Source of the DNA: Strobilurus pachycystidiatus | Lineage: Eukaryota; Basidiomycota; Agaricomycetes; Agaricales; Physalacriaceae | Assembly: GCA_019915135.1 (NCBI GenBank) | Contig: JAHLMK010000013.1 | Location: forward strand, 124,001 to 188,000 | Direction: 5' to 3' | Length of the DNA: 64,000 bases | Shown: positions 10,297 to 21,746 of the stretch, in pieces | Numbering within the stretch: the first letter of the stretch is position 1 | How the letters are laid out: each line of letters opens with the position of its first letter | Position numbers and translations under genes: made by a program | Notes under the pieces: generated by a model | The model's input: the letters and a program-made list of their open reading frames with translations, nothing else | The model's database searches: none | Told to the model about the DNA's origin: nothing

Positions 10297-12066
10297 CTAC
10301 CAGTAAAACTTCGCAGGCAACCGGTGTGTCTGGTTCGGATCCAGGGAAACAGATAGATCACCTGGAAGGAAGTGGCATTTTTCCTCGGCGTCGTCAAAGC
10401 CACCAGCCACTGACAACCGAGCCTCCACGCCTTCCTCCTTCAATGCTAACCACCTCTTCATGTGCTCTTTGCCAGGCGAGACTGCAACCGTCTTCGGAAC
10501 AAGTATGTCCACGCGGACCTTTTCTAGCACAGCCTTCCTCAACTCAACCGCCACAAGCAAGGGGAGTCCCACAAACTCAACCTTCAGCGGCTCCCGTGAG
10601 TCCTCAAGGCGGATGACGACCAGCGACAAAGCGGCAAGCTTCGGGATATAAGCCTGATCTTTCATCGCGCTCAGCATGTCGCCCAACATGCCATACACAG
10701 AATACCGCGGCTGCGTTCTGAAGAAAGTGAGGCTCAGGGTGTTGAGCTCGGGTAGGATGGCAAGCAGATCAACGAGTTCTTGAGGGATGCGGGGCGTGCA
10801 TTCGTACATGACGAGTGACTTCAACTTGCAGGCCGAGCGCTGAACAAGCGAATGAATGACACTGATCATCGAAGGCCCCCCGGCCAGGCGGGCACGGTTG
10901 AGAACGACGATGTCCTCGAGCCGCGGCGCAGTTATCATGTCGACGAGATTCACATCCGATGCCGAGAGACGACGCAACGAAGGCAGCGAAATGGGTGCAG
11001 AAGGCTCAGTGCGGTGCGCATGCCCCGACAAATCCAGCTCCTCCAAACTGTCCATGCCGGTCAGAGCCGCTCGGACGTGTTTCTGGAGGTTGATATGGGC
11101 CTTGAGGCCAGACCACACCTCCGTATAGTGCGTGATATGCCTAGGGAGAACGAAGAAATTATCAGGAATGTCGATATGGACGCGGCGCAGCTTGGGCGCG
11201 ATGCAAAAGGCAGTGACGGTGGGAATGTGGCGGGCATCCACGAGGTGCCATGCAGCCACCCGAAGCTCCAGCGTCTCCAAGTTGTTGACTTGTCCTTCGA
11301 CGTGCTTGAACCGTCTAAGAGCCGGCTTCTCGATCAGATTGAACCTCGCGGACCGCCATTGGTCACTAGCGAGCAGCAGCATCTCGAACATGATGCGATG
11401 CTTCTGGGACCCGGTGTCCTGGAAGCGAATGTCCAACAAATTGCCTCCGGAGCGCTGCAAGACATGGTGGAGCAGACGAGGAGCATCAAATGAAGGCTTG
11501 TCAGTGATGTGTATGTGCGTCCAGAGGGAGGAAGATGAATTAACGATAAGTCGCCAGCTGCTGCAGACATGAGTGAGCAGCCATGGGCCGCTGTCGACAT
11601 GCGTATGCGTAAACTCGTCGAAGGTATGTACGAAAATCTGAAGGAGCAGCTCGACCGGCAGTTTGAGTATGGGTCTGCCCGTCGAAGGACCGTCACTGCA
11701 AGATGGGGGAGGAGCAGAGATTATGAGACGAGAGGAGTCTGTGTCCCAAGGGAGGAACTGCAGAGGCTTTGGAATGCGCGAGGCGAGATCCAGGACGAGA
11801 TTCGGAGCATCGGGAGGAGCATTAGCTGGGTCCCAACTGTGAGCGTGAGTGGGTGGGTAGGTGTAGATCGGATTGGCGGGAGCAGGAGGTGTAGTGCTGG
11901 CGGAAACGGTGGGAGGTGGAGCGCCGGCGGCATGATTGTGTGCGGGAGCGGGAGCGGGCACTTGACCGGCAGTAGGTGCTTGAACGACGGTAGCGTTTGC
12001 CGCATGGGCGGATGTGAGCCCCGCTATCAGAGCTTGTAGGCTGGTGGCGAGATTGTTCTGCGCCAT
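10297..12066 (-). CDS. F-box protein with leucine-rich C-terminus
   Basis: Single-exon gene of 589 aa. After an Ala/Pro-rich disordered N-terminus (about residues 20-110) comes an F-box at about 130-180: KLPVELLLQIFVHTFD, then WLLTHVCSSWRLIVNSSSSLW. F-boxes bind Skp1 in SCF ubiquitin ligases. The remainder carries irregular leucine-rich segments (LEELDLSGHAHR, LKSLVMYECTPRI, LNTLSLTFFRT) that would pick the substrate. Such proteins are strongly expanded and sequence-diverse in Agaricomycetes, and the target is not predictable. The start at ATG 12066 fits, since upstream bases contain stops in this frame. Confidence 0.8.
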   Translation of the reverse strand: MAQNNLATSLQALIAGLTSAHAANATVVQAPTAGQVPAPAPAHNHAAGAPPPTVSASTTPPAPANPIYTYPPTHAHSWDPANAPPDAPNLVLDLASRIPKPLQFLPWDTDSSRLIISAPPPSCSDGPSTGRPILKLPVELLLQIFVHTFDEFTHTHVDSGPWLLTHVCSSWRLIVNSSSSLWTHIHITDKPSFDAPRLLHHVLQRSGGNLLDIRFQDTGSQKHRIMFEMLLLASDQWRSARFNLIEKPALRRFKHVEGQVNNLETLELRVAAWHLVDARHIPTVTAFCIAPKLRRVHIDIPDNFFVLPRHITHYTEVWSGLKAHINLQKHVRAALTGMDSLEELDLSGHAHRTEPSAPISLPSLRRLSASDVNLVDMITAPRLEDIVVLNRARLAGGPSMISVIHSLVQRSACKLKSLVMYECTPRIPQELVDLLAILPELNTLSLTFFRTQPRYSVYGMLGDMLSAMKDQAYIPKLAALSLVVIRLEDSREPLKVEFVGLPLLVAVELRKAVLEKVRVDILVPKTVAVSPGKEHMKRWLALKEEGVEARLSVAGGFDDAEEKCHFLPGDLSVSLDPNQTHRLPAKFYW

Positions 12067-12823
12067 CGAGGTTTCGCACTAATGAGAGGAAGTTAGAACG
12101 GAATGTACCGCCTCGAATAAGGTGACTAACGGTGTGAAAGATCGGATCAGTCTATTAGAGAGGAAGATGGGGGCTTTTGTCTCCAAGCCAAGCGCATTAT
12201 ATATCGTGGAGAGGTGACAATGTGAAGGGCGACGAGAGGTGTTGCGGACGGGGTCTGTCATGATTCATCAAAGCAAACTAATCGTGGCTGCCTCGAGGTT
12301 TGGAGATATTTCATATCATGCACGGCCAGTCTGACTCGAATGAAAGATTCCGAGCGCGAATAGGGAAGTTAGCTTGTCCATCGAAGGCCAAGGAGTCCTG
12401 AACTGATGAACTTTGTGCACGAATGGGCATGAGGTACTGATGAGATGTTGAATTACCTGGCCGAGGCTATGCTCTCCGCAAGCTGAGCGAGTCATTTCCA
12501 GCATAGGGACGCATCCACATCAGTGGGTCCGTCCAAGCGACGTCAAACCAGCGTCAAGCCAAATTTTGTCTGCGTGCCGCGCCAGTCTTTTTGGCATGGA
12601 CCAAGGTCGTAGGAAGGGCTCAGGCTGTTAGCCGCCTCGCTAGATTATAATCTCTGTTCACCGCTCAGGCGTGGCTGCAGACGCGTCGACGAGGAGGGAT
12701 GATGAGGTCCGGTCGGTATCTGAGTTGAACTTAGGTTGGACTGGCAAGAAGTTTCCCTTGCTTACAAGCATGGACCTACGGTCGTCGGCTGGTCGTCGGT
12801 AACTTGTATAAGTTGTAAGACTT
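12067..12823. other. Intergenic between F-box gene and Mutator-like element
   Basis: This stretch carries the F-box gene promoter. No ORF or repeat is supported. Confidence 0.35.
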
Positions 12824-13012
12824 TAGCCAGGTAACCTAGCCTATATGTATGAGCAAGCGTCGATACTATAGGCTAGGTAAATCGGCAGCAATAAAAGGCG
12901 TGAACATCTTTTGGTTGTGTTTGCGCGCTCGGATCAGTCGGTCCGCGAGCTATACTGCCGTATATGGAAGTAAAGATTTGGCAGAGGAAAACAACTCGCG
13001 CAATACAGCACC
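12824..13012 (+). repeat. Left terminal inverted repeat of the MULE
   Basis: Arm of the 626-bp element; pairs with 13262-13449 on the opposite strand. Mismatches begin around 12921 and increase inward. Confidence 0.85.
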
Positions 13013-13261
13013 CGAGGAGACCTGAGAGGCCTCGAGATGTAGCCGAGGAATAATATATGCACGAAATCATCATTTCTGAAGGCTATCTTTCTTACTCAAC
13101 CTACAAGTGCACGTCCTTTGAGGCTGCCCATCATCACGTTGTCGGCAGGCCGCAAAGCGCCATTATTGTCATTTTTAGGATTCTGGAGAAGTCTGATATG
13201 CCGCACAGAATGATATTATAGCTTATCGTCTTCGAGTTAGTGCTCATAAACGATTCCAGAG

Positions 13262-13449
13262 TGTGCTATCGAGCACTTCGTCTTTCCCCGCCAAATTTTG
13301 ACTTCCATATACGGTATAATAGCTCACGGACCGACTGATCCGACCGTGCCAAACACAGCCAAAAGATGTTCACGCCTTTTATTGCTGCCGATTTACCTAG
13401 CCTATAGTATCGACGCTTGCTCATACATATAGGCTAGGTTACCTGGCTA
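13262..13449 (-). repeat. Right terminal inverted repeat of the MULE
   Basis: Reverse complement of 12824-13012; ends CCTGGCTA directly before the right 9-bp duplication. Confidence 0.85.
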
Positions 13450-13458
13450 GTAAGACTT

Positions 13459-13940
13459 GAGTCTGACGGTCCAGTGACGGAATCCTGAATAAGGAGATTC
13501 TGTGATCCGAAAGCTTCGGCAGCCAATGCCGACCGCGGGTTGCCCTTAAAAGGCGATTTTCTCCGATGATTGTGTTCGGCATCTATGATAAGACCTCATC
13601 AAACCAAACCTGGCATGCATCTATGTCATGAACGATTGTGGCCTTCTGCTCCTTGCCTTTGAACCATCACACTTGCCATTGTGTTTCTCAAGCGCCTCTC
13701 GAGTCTATGTATGCTGAGAAAACACAATCACGAAGCTTAGGCCCTACGGGACCTCTAGTGACAAGGTGTCATTCGGGCCTCGGACTCGATCGGTCGTGAT
13801 TTCGGTCAATGATCGCTGCCTCGCGGTATCGCACTCCTTCCTACAGCACCACCACAGTGTATATTCATTCAAGGTGCGGAATCTCTCCCTCCTAGCATCT
13901 GTCTCTCACCGGCGCTGCACGCCACAGACAGACCAGCACC
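13459..13940. other. Upstream region of the DUF6535 gene
   Basis: Likely promoter and 5' leader. The start codon at 13941 sits in a strong context (CACCATGG). No repeat or other ORF is supported. Confidence 0.4.
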
Positions 13941-16881
13941 ATGGCGGAACACTCGGAGTCACCACCGCGCACTCAGTCTTCGTCGAACCCTTCCGAGTCG
14001 AATGGCGCTACCCACACACAGCATACCGCGGGTCCTCATTGGTCTTCCTCCGCTCAAGTGAGGCTCTCAACGACTCCGTCACCCGCCACTGCACCGGAGG
14101 TTGCACCGCCGCCGCCTGTCACCCAAGTTCATCACGCTCCCGCTCAAACCGAGCAGCCCCCGAGACAAGTTTTCGGTCTGAAACAGAACCCAACACAGCA
14201 CATCTACAGCGACGATTAAGAGGCGCGCCTTCCCGAAGATGCTTACGGCCAAGAAACGGGACCCAATGCCAGAATTTGGCGTGTATACAATGAAGAAGCG
14301 GCCGAGTTTGACAGAGTAATGGGCAATCAGTCTCGCGATGGTCTTGATGTCATGTTGGTCTTCGTAAGTAATCCAGTCTGCATTGTAGATTGCAAGCATT
14401 CTGATCTTTCGTATGCAGGCTGGTCTCTTCTCGGCTGTTGTGACCTCCTTCCTCGTTCAGGTCTCCCAGAACCTCCAGGCAGACTTCACGGAAATGTCTG
14501 CCCTACTTCTCTACGATCTCGTCTTCATCCAACTGGCTATGACTGACGGTGGAAACTTCGCGAACATAACAGCACCGGTTGTCAACCCTTCCGCCAAGTT
14601 TCAACCAGCCGCAATCGACATCTGGGTTAATGGTCTCTGGGTCGTTAGCTTGACCGCCGCCCTCGTCGTCGCTCTCGCTGCTGTTCTTGTCAAACAGTGG
14701 CTTCACCATTACATTACCCTTCCCTCTGGTACCCCACGCGATCGGAGTCAGCTTCGTCGGTTCCGGTACATGGGCCTCGAGCGCTGGCGCGTTCGCGTGA
14801 TCATCGGAATGCTACCAATAGTGATGCACATCTCGCTGGTCCTCTTCTTCTCGGGCCTTATCCTCTTCTACGTTCCTCTCCGCACATCTCTAGCATGGAC
14901 TATTGCAGCAATCACCGTTGTTGTCTGTGTCCTTTACCTCGTCAGCAATGGCATACCCATCGTGTTTCCCCAATGCCCCTACCGAACTCCGTTAACCGAT
15001 TTTCTGCACTACTTGTCTCATACTGTCGTAAATGCATTTCCTTACTTCCTATGGAGGATGCATGAGGTGTTAGAAGCCTCGGAGACTTCGGTGGTCATGG
15101 ATTTGGCCCCTGAGACGCTTCTGGTGGATGCACTAGATTGGCTCTATACGGTTTCTTCCAGTCCCTCTGTCCGCAGCCTTGTCATTCAGGCAATCGGCGG
15201 CCTTCCGCCTATGGCAATGGGCCATGCCCACAAGACCTGGTGCCCCCGTCGTGGCGCATCTGACCTTCAGGAACGTAGGGGAGCTCTTCTCGAGGGATCA
15301 ATTAGTACTACAGCGAGCCCTCGGCTAACAGGGCCAACCCACGCGCCTCTACCAGGCCAAGTGAAGCTCTGTGAGCGTTTGATGCGCTCCTATGTTTTTG
15401 TGCCATCCGGTGGTATCCAAAATGGATACATCGTGAACAAGTTTGTGGTCAACAGCGGAGATCCATACTACACCTCTGTAGCATGGCTCTCAGGCCGGGT
15501 CTCCCTGTATCTACATCAGGGAGAGGCTCAAAGGCTTCTTGACTTCCTAGACAACCTGAATACCGACAAAGTCAAGCTCCATCCACTTGTCTGGAAACAG
15601 CTTGTTGACTTGGCCATCCGTAGAGGGACCTTTACTTTGAACAGTTCCGAAGCCAACTCTCTTTATACGAGACTACTTGGAACAGCATTCAGTAATTATC
15701 ACAAGGACTATCGAACCTCGACCCCAGATCCGCACGAATCAGAAACAGTGGTGGCAATCAGCGAAGGCCTGTCATTAACTCGAGAGCCTCGGATAGCGCA
15801 AAAGCTACTTTGCATCCCGACGCTCTCTCCCTTCGCTGTCGATGATGAGCGCATCACCCCTGCATATTGTCTGTTGATAGCTGCCGGAAGATGGGCTCTA
15901 GATTTTATCGCGTCAAATTCGGACTCACCGCCTGACGCGTTCATCCAAGTCGACCCGTTCATCTCACTCTTGAGAGCCGCTTTGGAAGAGATTGGGGGCT
16001 GTATGAAGGCTCTAAAAGAGAACCGACGTGGCCCTGCTATGGCTTCGAACCTGCGCTCTCACCTCCTTGACCTCGTCATGGACATAGCGGATAAGGCCCT
16101 CATCTTTCAGCCGCTCTCTAGGGTATCCAAAGGTGCAGCCTGGCACCTTTTGGGTCTCCGTGACCACCTCGAATGCCTATATTTCTATTTCATCGAAAGC
16201 AACGACCTCTACTCTATGCCCTTCTTCCATCGTTTACTCAGGGCTCCGATAGCCAGGCGAATACGCTGGGAATTTGACCTGTCTCATTACGACGGAATTC
16301 TTCCTCGGCATATCGACAAGGCTCTTAGGCTTATGGCCACTGCCCTTCACGATGGCCGAGAGGAGGCGTATAGAATACTTGTTGACGACGACTGGATGAC
16401 GACAATCCCAGAACTATGGGTGGCCACTCGTGACAGACACTTTTCGGTTGCTCAAGAGGCCGCGAATGTCGTCGCCGCGTTCGTGACTTTCCTCACGCGT
16501 CGACCGACACCAGAGGCACTCGACTTACTGTGCCGTCCTCGCTGCCTCACAATGGTTCTCGTCATATTGGGCACTCTTGTAAACCCCATTGAACGGTTCA
16601 AGCCACTGCAAACTCTTGGCTCATCCCATGAGTCGTGGTCCGGGTGTTACAAGACCATCAAAAATTTAGTCGCTTGGATGGACAATGAAGGGAGAGAAAA
16701 GAGTCCTGCTTTTCCACTAGATGGATTCTTCGATGGGAAAGTTATGGAGTTTGCGGATCAGTGTGTCAATCTTGATGACCGTCTTCGCGGTGTATTCAAG
16801 AGTCGGTATACAGATCTCTGGTATATGCTTAAGACTGGTTTGGCGCAGATGGTGGTCGCAGACGACGTTGTTGATAGCTAG
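13941..16881 (+). CDS. DUF6535-domain membrane protein
   Basis: Agaricomycete-type protein with an N-terminal DUF6535 (PF20153) domain. The proposed exons 13941-14175, 14221-14363 and 14419-16881 give 946 aa. The first about 75 aa are Ser/Pro-rich and disordered. DUF6535 starts at ARIWRVYNEEAAEFD, and the second intron joins LDVMLVF to AGLFSAVVTSFLVQ. Four hydrophobic segments follow: AGLFSAVVTSF, WVVSLTAALVVALAAVLV, MHISLVLFFSGLILFYV and TIAAITVVVCVLYLV. The 650-aa C-terminal part is helical and has no domain I recognise. An in-frame TAA at 14217-14219 breaks the frame unless the 45-nt intron 14176-14220 (weak donor GTCTGA, acceptor TTAAG) is spliced. The function of the family is unknown. 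Confidence 0.75.
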
Positions 16882-17597
16882 AGGCACGAGTTGCGCCAAT
16901 GTTCGGGTTAGCACGGCGCTTACTGTGTCAATATGTGACCAGGCGTTAACAAGTTAGCGAGACTGGAACACACGACAGTAGCGACTCCTCGACAAAAATA
17001 TACACAAACTAAGAAGGAAACCCCGAAAGTTGTGAACAAACATCAAAACTAACTAACGGACCTGGTCATCAAAGGGACTGAGCAGGTCGAGGGCGTATGA
17101 AGGAAGAGAGGCGGGCGTGAAGTCCGCGAGGAGTTAGGCCAAAAGAGCAGGAAGGGTCGGCCGATAATATGTGGACGATGGCGATACCAGATTCGGAGTC
17201 GATATCTGGTTCGTCCTCGATGATAGTGCTGCATAACGAGCTAAAGCTGATCCGTATGACACGGGGCGGGACGGTAGCCACCGTGACCAAAGAGCTAGTG
17301 GGGGAGGATGTCAAGGTAGGTGCAGTGGGGAACTTGATGTCGTGGAATCGATGCGGAGACGCATCGGCGACACTTCGCTAAGATGAGAATTCTACAAATC
17401 TCTAACAATTCTAAGAAGATATACCAGAAGCGACAGTCAGATTAATCTACGTTATATGTGGTAGGTAGATACAGGTGCGGAAAATTCTATAGTTGTGTGC
17501 GTGCGTAGGGTTTGTGAAGAGAGAGAGTCTGTTTGTGTAAGAGGAACCAGAAACATTAACGAGTGCGTACTGTAAAGCTTGACCTTTCGCTTTCCAT
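16882..17597. other. Intergenic, convergent 3' flanks
   Basis: Between the stop of the DUF6535 gene and the stop of trehalase. A minus-strand frame at 17069-17314 is open but begins without ATG and has no splice support. Confidence 0.35.
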
Positions 17598-20404
17598 TCA
17601 AGGGGAGGTGATATCAAGCGCCTCCATGGCCAAGCCCAGTGGGTCCATCATGGGGCCATTCCTGCCGACAAGACCTTCGACTCCGGGTGTAGAGACGAAG
17701 AAGACTTCGGGACTAGTACAGGCGGCAACAGCCCGTCGCATGTGCGTCGTGAGGAAGGATAGGCCGACTTGGTAAGCAGCTAAAGAAAAGAAGGTCTGAT
17801 AAGCGAACCAAAGATCGAAGCAAAGTCTGGAGAAAGTCATACAGTTCATCCATCCAAAACCTTCGCGTGGCACCATCTTGAAGTCGATACCCTGGTTTCC
17901 GTACTCTGCATCGACTAGATGCGAAAGCTTGACGGCGTCAAACTGCAAGAGCCGTTAACGAAGGCCATTCGTGTTCAAAGAATTTCTCACCTTCTCCGGT
18001 ACGACTCCATTGAAGTCGACGAAAGCCGTCGTCATCCTAAAGGGACTTCAGAAACTTATTTCAGCGTCGGACAGGCGCACGTACATGTAGAGGAAGCGGT
18101 ACGCCAATCGTTGCGCCTCTTCAAGATATCCATATCGTTCTAGTCCGACCCAGATCATGATTTGATGAGGCGGCCTATTCACGGAAAATCGTCAGACTTG
18201 AACTCATCTCCGAGAAGAACATAACACATGCCATGCGTATCTACGGAACGAAGGTAACATGTCAGCTCAAGTGATCTCGTCGAAGACGTAAAGAATTCAA
18301 ACGTACGGGTAATCCCACTGTCGATTCGGTCGGTCCAATGAAATCTTGCCTCTTGACTCCTCTGTCCCCGACACGACGCCACCCAGCACCTCGAACTTCT
18401 GCAAAGAGTGGGACCTGGAAACCCGACCAAGTCAGCTACGACACACCGAAAGACCGAGACGACATACACTAGCCTCTGGCACTGGTCCTCACTGGCACAA
18501 CCAGCCCACAGCGCCCAAAACGCGGTTACACTCTCATACAGGATTCGCTTCTCTTGAGCGGTATCGTAATCGAAGTAGAGGTTCTTGCTCTCGTCCCAGA
18601 GATACTTGTCTATCATCTCCTTCCTGAACGCTGCCCGCTGGAACCACACGTCACTACTCTGGAGGCGCTTCAAGGAGCTCTCACGGCTATGATTCGCATA
18701 TGCTTCAGGTGACGGAGGGAACGGAGCCAACGGGAAATCCTCCTCTAACTCGAGCTCATCGTCAAATATCTCCCTGATCGCAGTCCCGATATCCACCTCG
18801 TATTTGTACAGCAGTGCCTGCAAATCGATAGTGGCAAGGTTCGCACACCTCTTCTCGAACCGATACGTCGTGTCATGACCACTCTCTCGCACAGCACGAT
18901 CGTGAAGGAAATACTCGTCGAGTTTGGGTTCCTTGAGGCTCCCTTCGTTGTACTTCTCGCTGAACTCCAAGACCGATAGACCATGCTTGTCCGCGAATGG
19001 CTCGAGGATGTGGGTGAAGTGGGACGCCTCAGTCTCGGGAGGAATGCCGAGGCCGTCGGGCCTATAGCGGGATAGACCAGTCTTGGTATCCATACGAGGT
19101 TCTGCAACCCAGATGGTATGGTACTCCTTGATGGCCGCCTGAATGGCTCGTTTGAGCCAGGCTCGGTTTGCTTCAACATCGGATTTGTCGAGATGGTTGT
19201 AGATCTGCAGGGCCATGTCGGTGAGGAATGGTGGCTGCGTCCGACAGAGGTAGTAGCTTCGACTGCCGTTCAGGATCTTCCCATAGTGCTTGATCTCAAA
19301 GATGAAGTGATCGACCATTCCCTTGGCCATGGAGATCTGGCCGTCGACGATGAGCCCAAGGCTTATGAAATACGAGTCCCAGTTGTACAACTAGAGAGCG
19401 ATGAGAAGGACATGCGAGGCTAGATGTGTAGGGCACGAACCTCATTGAAACGCGCTCCCGGCACGACGAATGGAATACCCTTCAGCGTCTTGCCGCCGCC
19501 CTTGGGATCGTCAACCTCATTCATCGCGAGGGCGAGAATTCCCGGCTTGGAGTTCAGACTCTTGACGAAGGCGGGATCGTCGGGCTTTGGTGGGAGAACC
19601 TGGACGTCGAGGTTCATGTGAGGCTTCTCCTTGGCAACTTTGCGGTAGTATTCTGCCATAGCGGGTTCGCCATGGGGGACGTATATCCTGGGGTTGATCT
19701 TCCCGGTACGGTTCTTTGGGTCCGCCGTAATGATTTCAAGGCCGTCGCCGTCAATGCGGCGTGTCAGAGAATGCCAGAAGGAGTGCTTGATCATGCGAGA
19801 CAGCCGGTCGACGGGATTCTCGGTTAGGCGGGCCTCGTCAAGGACGATTCGCTTGCGGTTGTGGTCCTTGGCGAGGGCGAGTTCTTGGAGCAGGTTAGAC
19901 AGCATGTAAGTACCCTGGCAAGAGATACGGTTGAGGAGTCATCTATGGACAAAGGAAGGGAACGCACGCGTATATCAAACGTCTTGAACCCGTTGCTGGT
20001 CGCAGTGCCCAGCGCCATCATCTTGGGCCCAGCGTCGGTGACACTGATTTGGAAGTCGCCGTCGGTGTCCTCCTGCTCCAGGACGATGCGAATGGTCTCC
20101 TCGACGTCGATGAGAAAACGCCTGGGCCCAGTGACGCTCTTCTCGTCGTGCGACATTCGGCGTGGTCGCAGATGCCAGTCTTCCTGGAAAGCAGGGGCCT
20201 TCTTGGGCTTGTAGCCGTGAATGTGAGACTAGAGGGCGTTGTCAGTGAGCCGAATGGGCGCCAGAGTAGACGACGTCTTACATGGCTATAAGTGCGGGAC
20301 CTGGTGAAGGACTCGCCGCCGCCATAGTAGACCGCCGCGTCGGTGTTGTGTTCGCGGTCGTCGATGAAGCTGACGCCGGGAGGGTGGTTGAGGGCGGGCG
20401 CCAT
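17598..20404 (-). CDS. NTH1: Neutral (cytosolic) trehalase
   Basis: Hydrolyses trehalose to two glucose in the cytosol (GH37), drawing on the stress and reserve sugar. Ten exons (20282-20404, 19968-20228, 19441-19914, 18468-19390, 18307-18414, 18232-18240, 18085-18174, 17991-18036, 17843-17942, 17598-17779) give 771 aa. The N-terminus has a protein-kinase-A type site RRMS and the calcium-binding loop [14 protein letters not shown], the regulatory features that mark neutral trehalases. GH37 signatures follow: [15 protein letters not shown] and the pattern [17 protein letters not shown]. The second spans a 9-nt exon (18232-18240) followed by a GC-AG intron. C-terminal [17 protein letters not shown] is conserved. 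The gene looks intact. Confidence 0.93.
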
Positions 20405-21746
20405 GATAGTGGTGGTAGTAGATTGAAAGAGAAATGTGGGGTAAATATCACGCCGGGCCTGTGTTGGTGTTCCCCGCAAAGTTGTGCCTTAGGTAACCCT
20501 ACTCGCGACCGTTAGTCGCCGTTGCCATCGCGCACAGCCTGCCAGCTCACCGTTTCGCGCTGCGTCGCTGATTTTTGTGCGTGATGATGGTCGCCGTCAA
20601 AGGCGGATATGACGTTTATGTGCTGGAAAATTTTGTTGGAGTCGACTTGGGTCTGCTTATATCCAGACCAGTGGCTCCCCGACGTTTGCAATGATCCCTG
20701 GGTGTCGCGTCCTGTCCGCGCTATATAAATACGCCCTGGTGTCCACTGTCCTACTTATGTACCTGTTATGTACCTTGCATCAATCGCCCTTCTTGAAAGA
20801 AGAGTGGGTCTATTGATTCGTCATAGACGCGTGTTCATTCGCGTGCTTCAAGGCGGAAATTATACTCCGATAACATCTCGCTTAAGTTTTTTGGGGTTTC
20901 TCACTGCTCTTTCAGCTCACCGGCATCGCACCCTCGGCCTGAGGTACGGTCAAACATTAATGAAATGAAGCGACGGTGACAGACGTAAAGATAACCAGCG
21001 GAATGTTCCTCCCATTCAGTCGTAAGTAGGACGTACATCATGATCCACGTGGATCTCACAGGTAATAGCACGAACTGCGAGGCGGCACCCATAGATCGAG
21101 GTGGATCCACCCAGCCTGAGCCAAGCCAGTCTATGTACGTCCATATTTGACAGTGAGTCATCGCTACAAGATGGTCTATCGATAACTTTAAGTATCGTCC
21201 ATCAACTCTAAAGTCTACCAGTCTGGTTAGTTATCGAAAAGTGTTTGACACAGTGCCGGCACGAAGAGAAACATACTTGACCGCCAAATGTTCCCGAAAC
21301 TGATGAGACCATGAGTATGAGTCCAGATGGTGTATTGTCATGCTTTGGTACCAGTGTCAGGGCCATGATGGCCCTCATCGACGAATGCCTTGAAAGGAAT
21401 CAAGTAGTAACTTCAAGTACTTATAAGTATGGGCCTTCCCGTCTCAAATTAACCAATAACGCGCCGCGAAATCATTGTAGTCGGGTAAGACGTGTCAATT
21501 CATAAGACCGTTGACGGGAGTGCGCCAAGTCCAAAGGTGGCGTCGAAGAAGATTGTATGTTAAGTCACGGAGGGGAAGACGACTTAAGTAGTCTCCCGTA
21601 AGCACACAAAATGACAGCTGCCAAACCTAGAGCTGGAGAGCCTTAGACTGCCGCAATCATCATCACACAACGTACGAATATTCACAGGTCACGATATAAT
21701 GCAATCATTGTCTAAGTTATTATTATGCGATCGCTAATTGGAAGTA
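20405..21746. other. Intergenic (about 1.3 kb), trehalase promoter side
   Basis: Holds the trehalase promoter. A perfect 14-bp palindrome GATCCACGTGGATC, which contains an E-box CACGTG, lies near 21051. A TATA-like TATATAAATA is near 20722 in plus orientation without a matching gene. No ORF is supported. Confidence 0.35.

Larger units (their letters stand above)
12815..13458. mobile_element. Non-autonomous Mutator-like element (MULE) with 9-bp TSD
   Basis: The element spans 12824-13449 (626 bp). It has long terminal inverted repeats of about 188 bp (12824-13012 and 13262-13449); the outer 90 or so bases are essentially identical, beginning TAGCCAGGTAACCTAGCC, and identity falls inward. It is flanked by an exact 9-bp direct repeat GTAAGACTT at 12815-12823 and 13450-13458. 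Each arm contains an inner hairpin, ACCTAGCCTATA paired with TATAGGCTAGGT. There is no ORF of useful length, so it needs a transposase in trans. Long TIRs with a 9-bp duplication are the hallmark of Mutator-like transposons. Near-identical arms suggest a fairly young insertion. Confidence 0.88.

Noticed and set aside
14413..14709. Start of the DUF6535 protein at the in-frame ATG 14413
   Set aside because: The ATG falls within the acceptor region; the upstream exon with IWRVYNEEAAEFD completes the domain, so the true start lies upstream.
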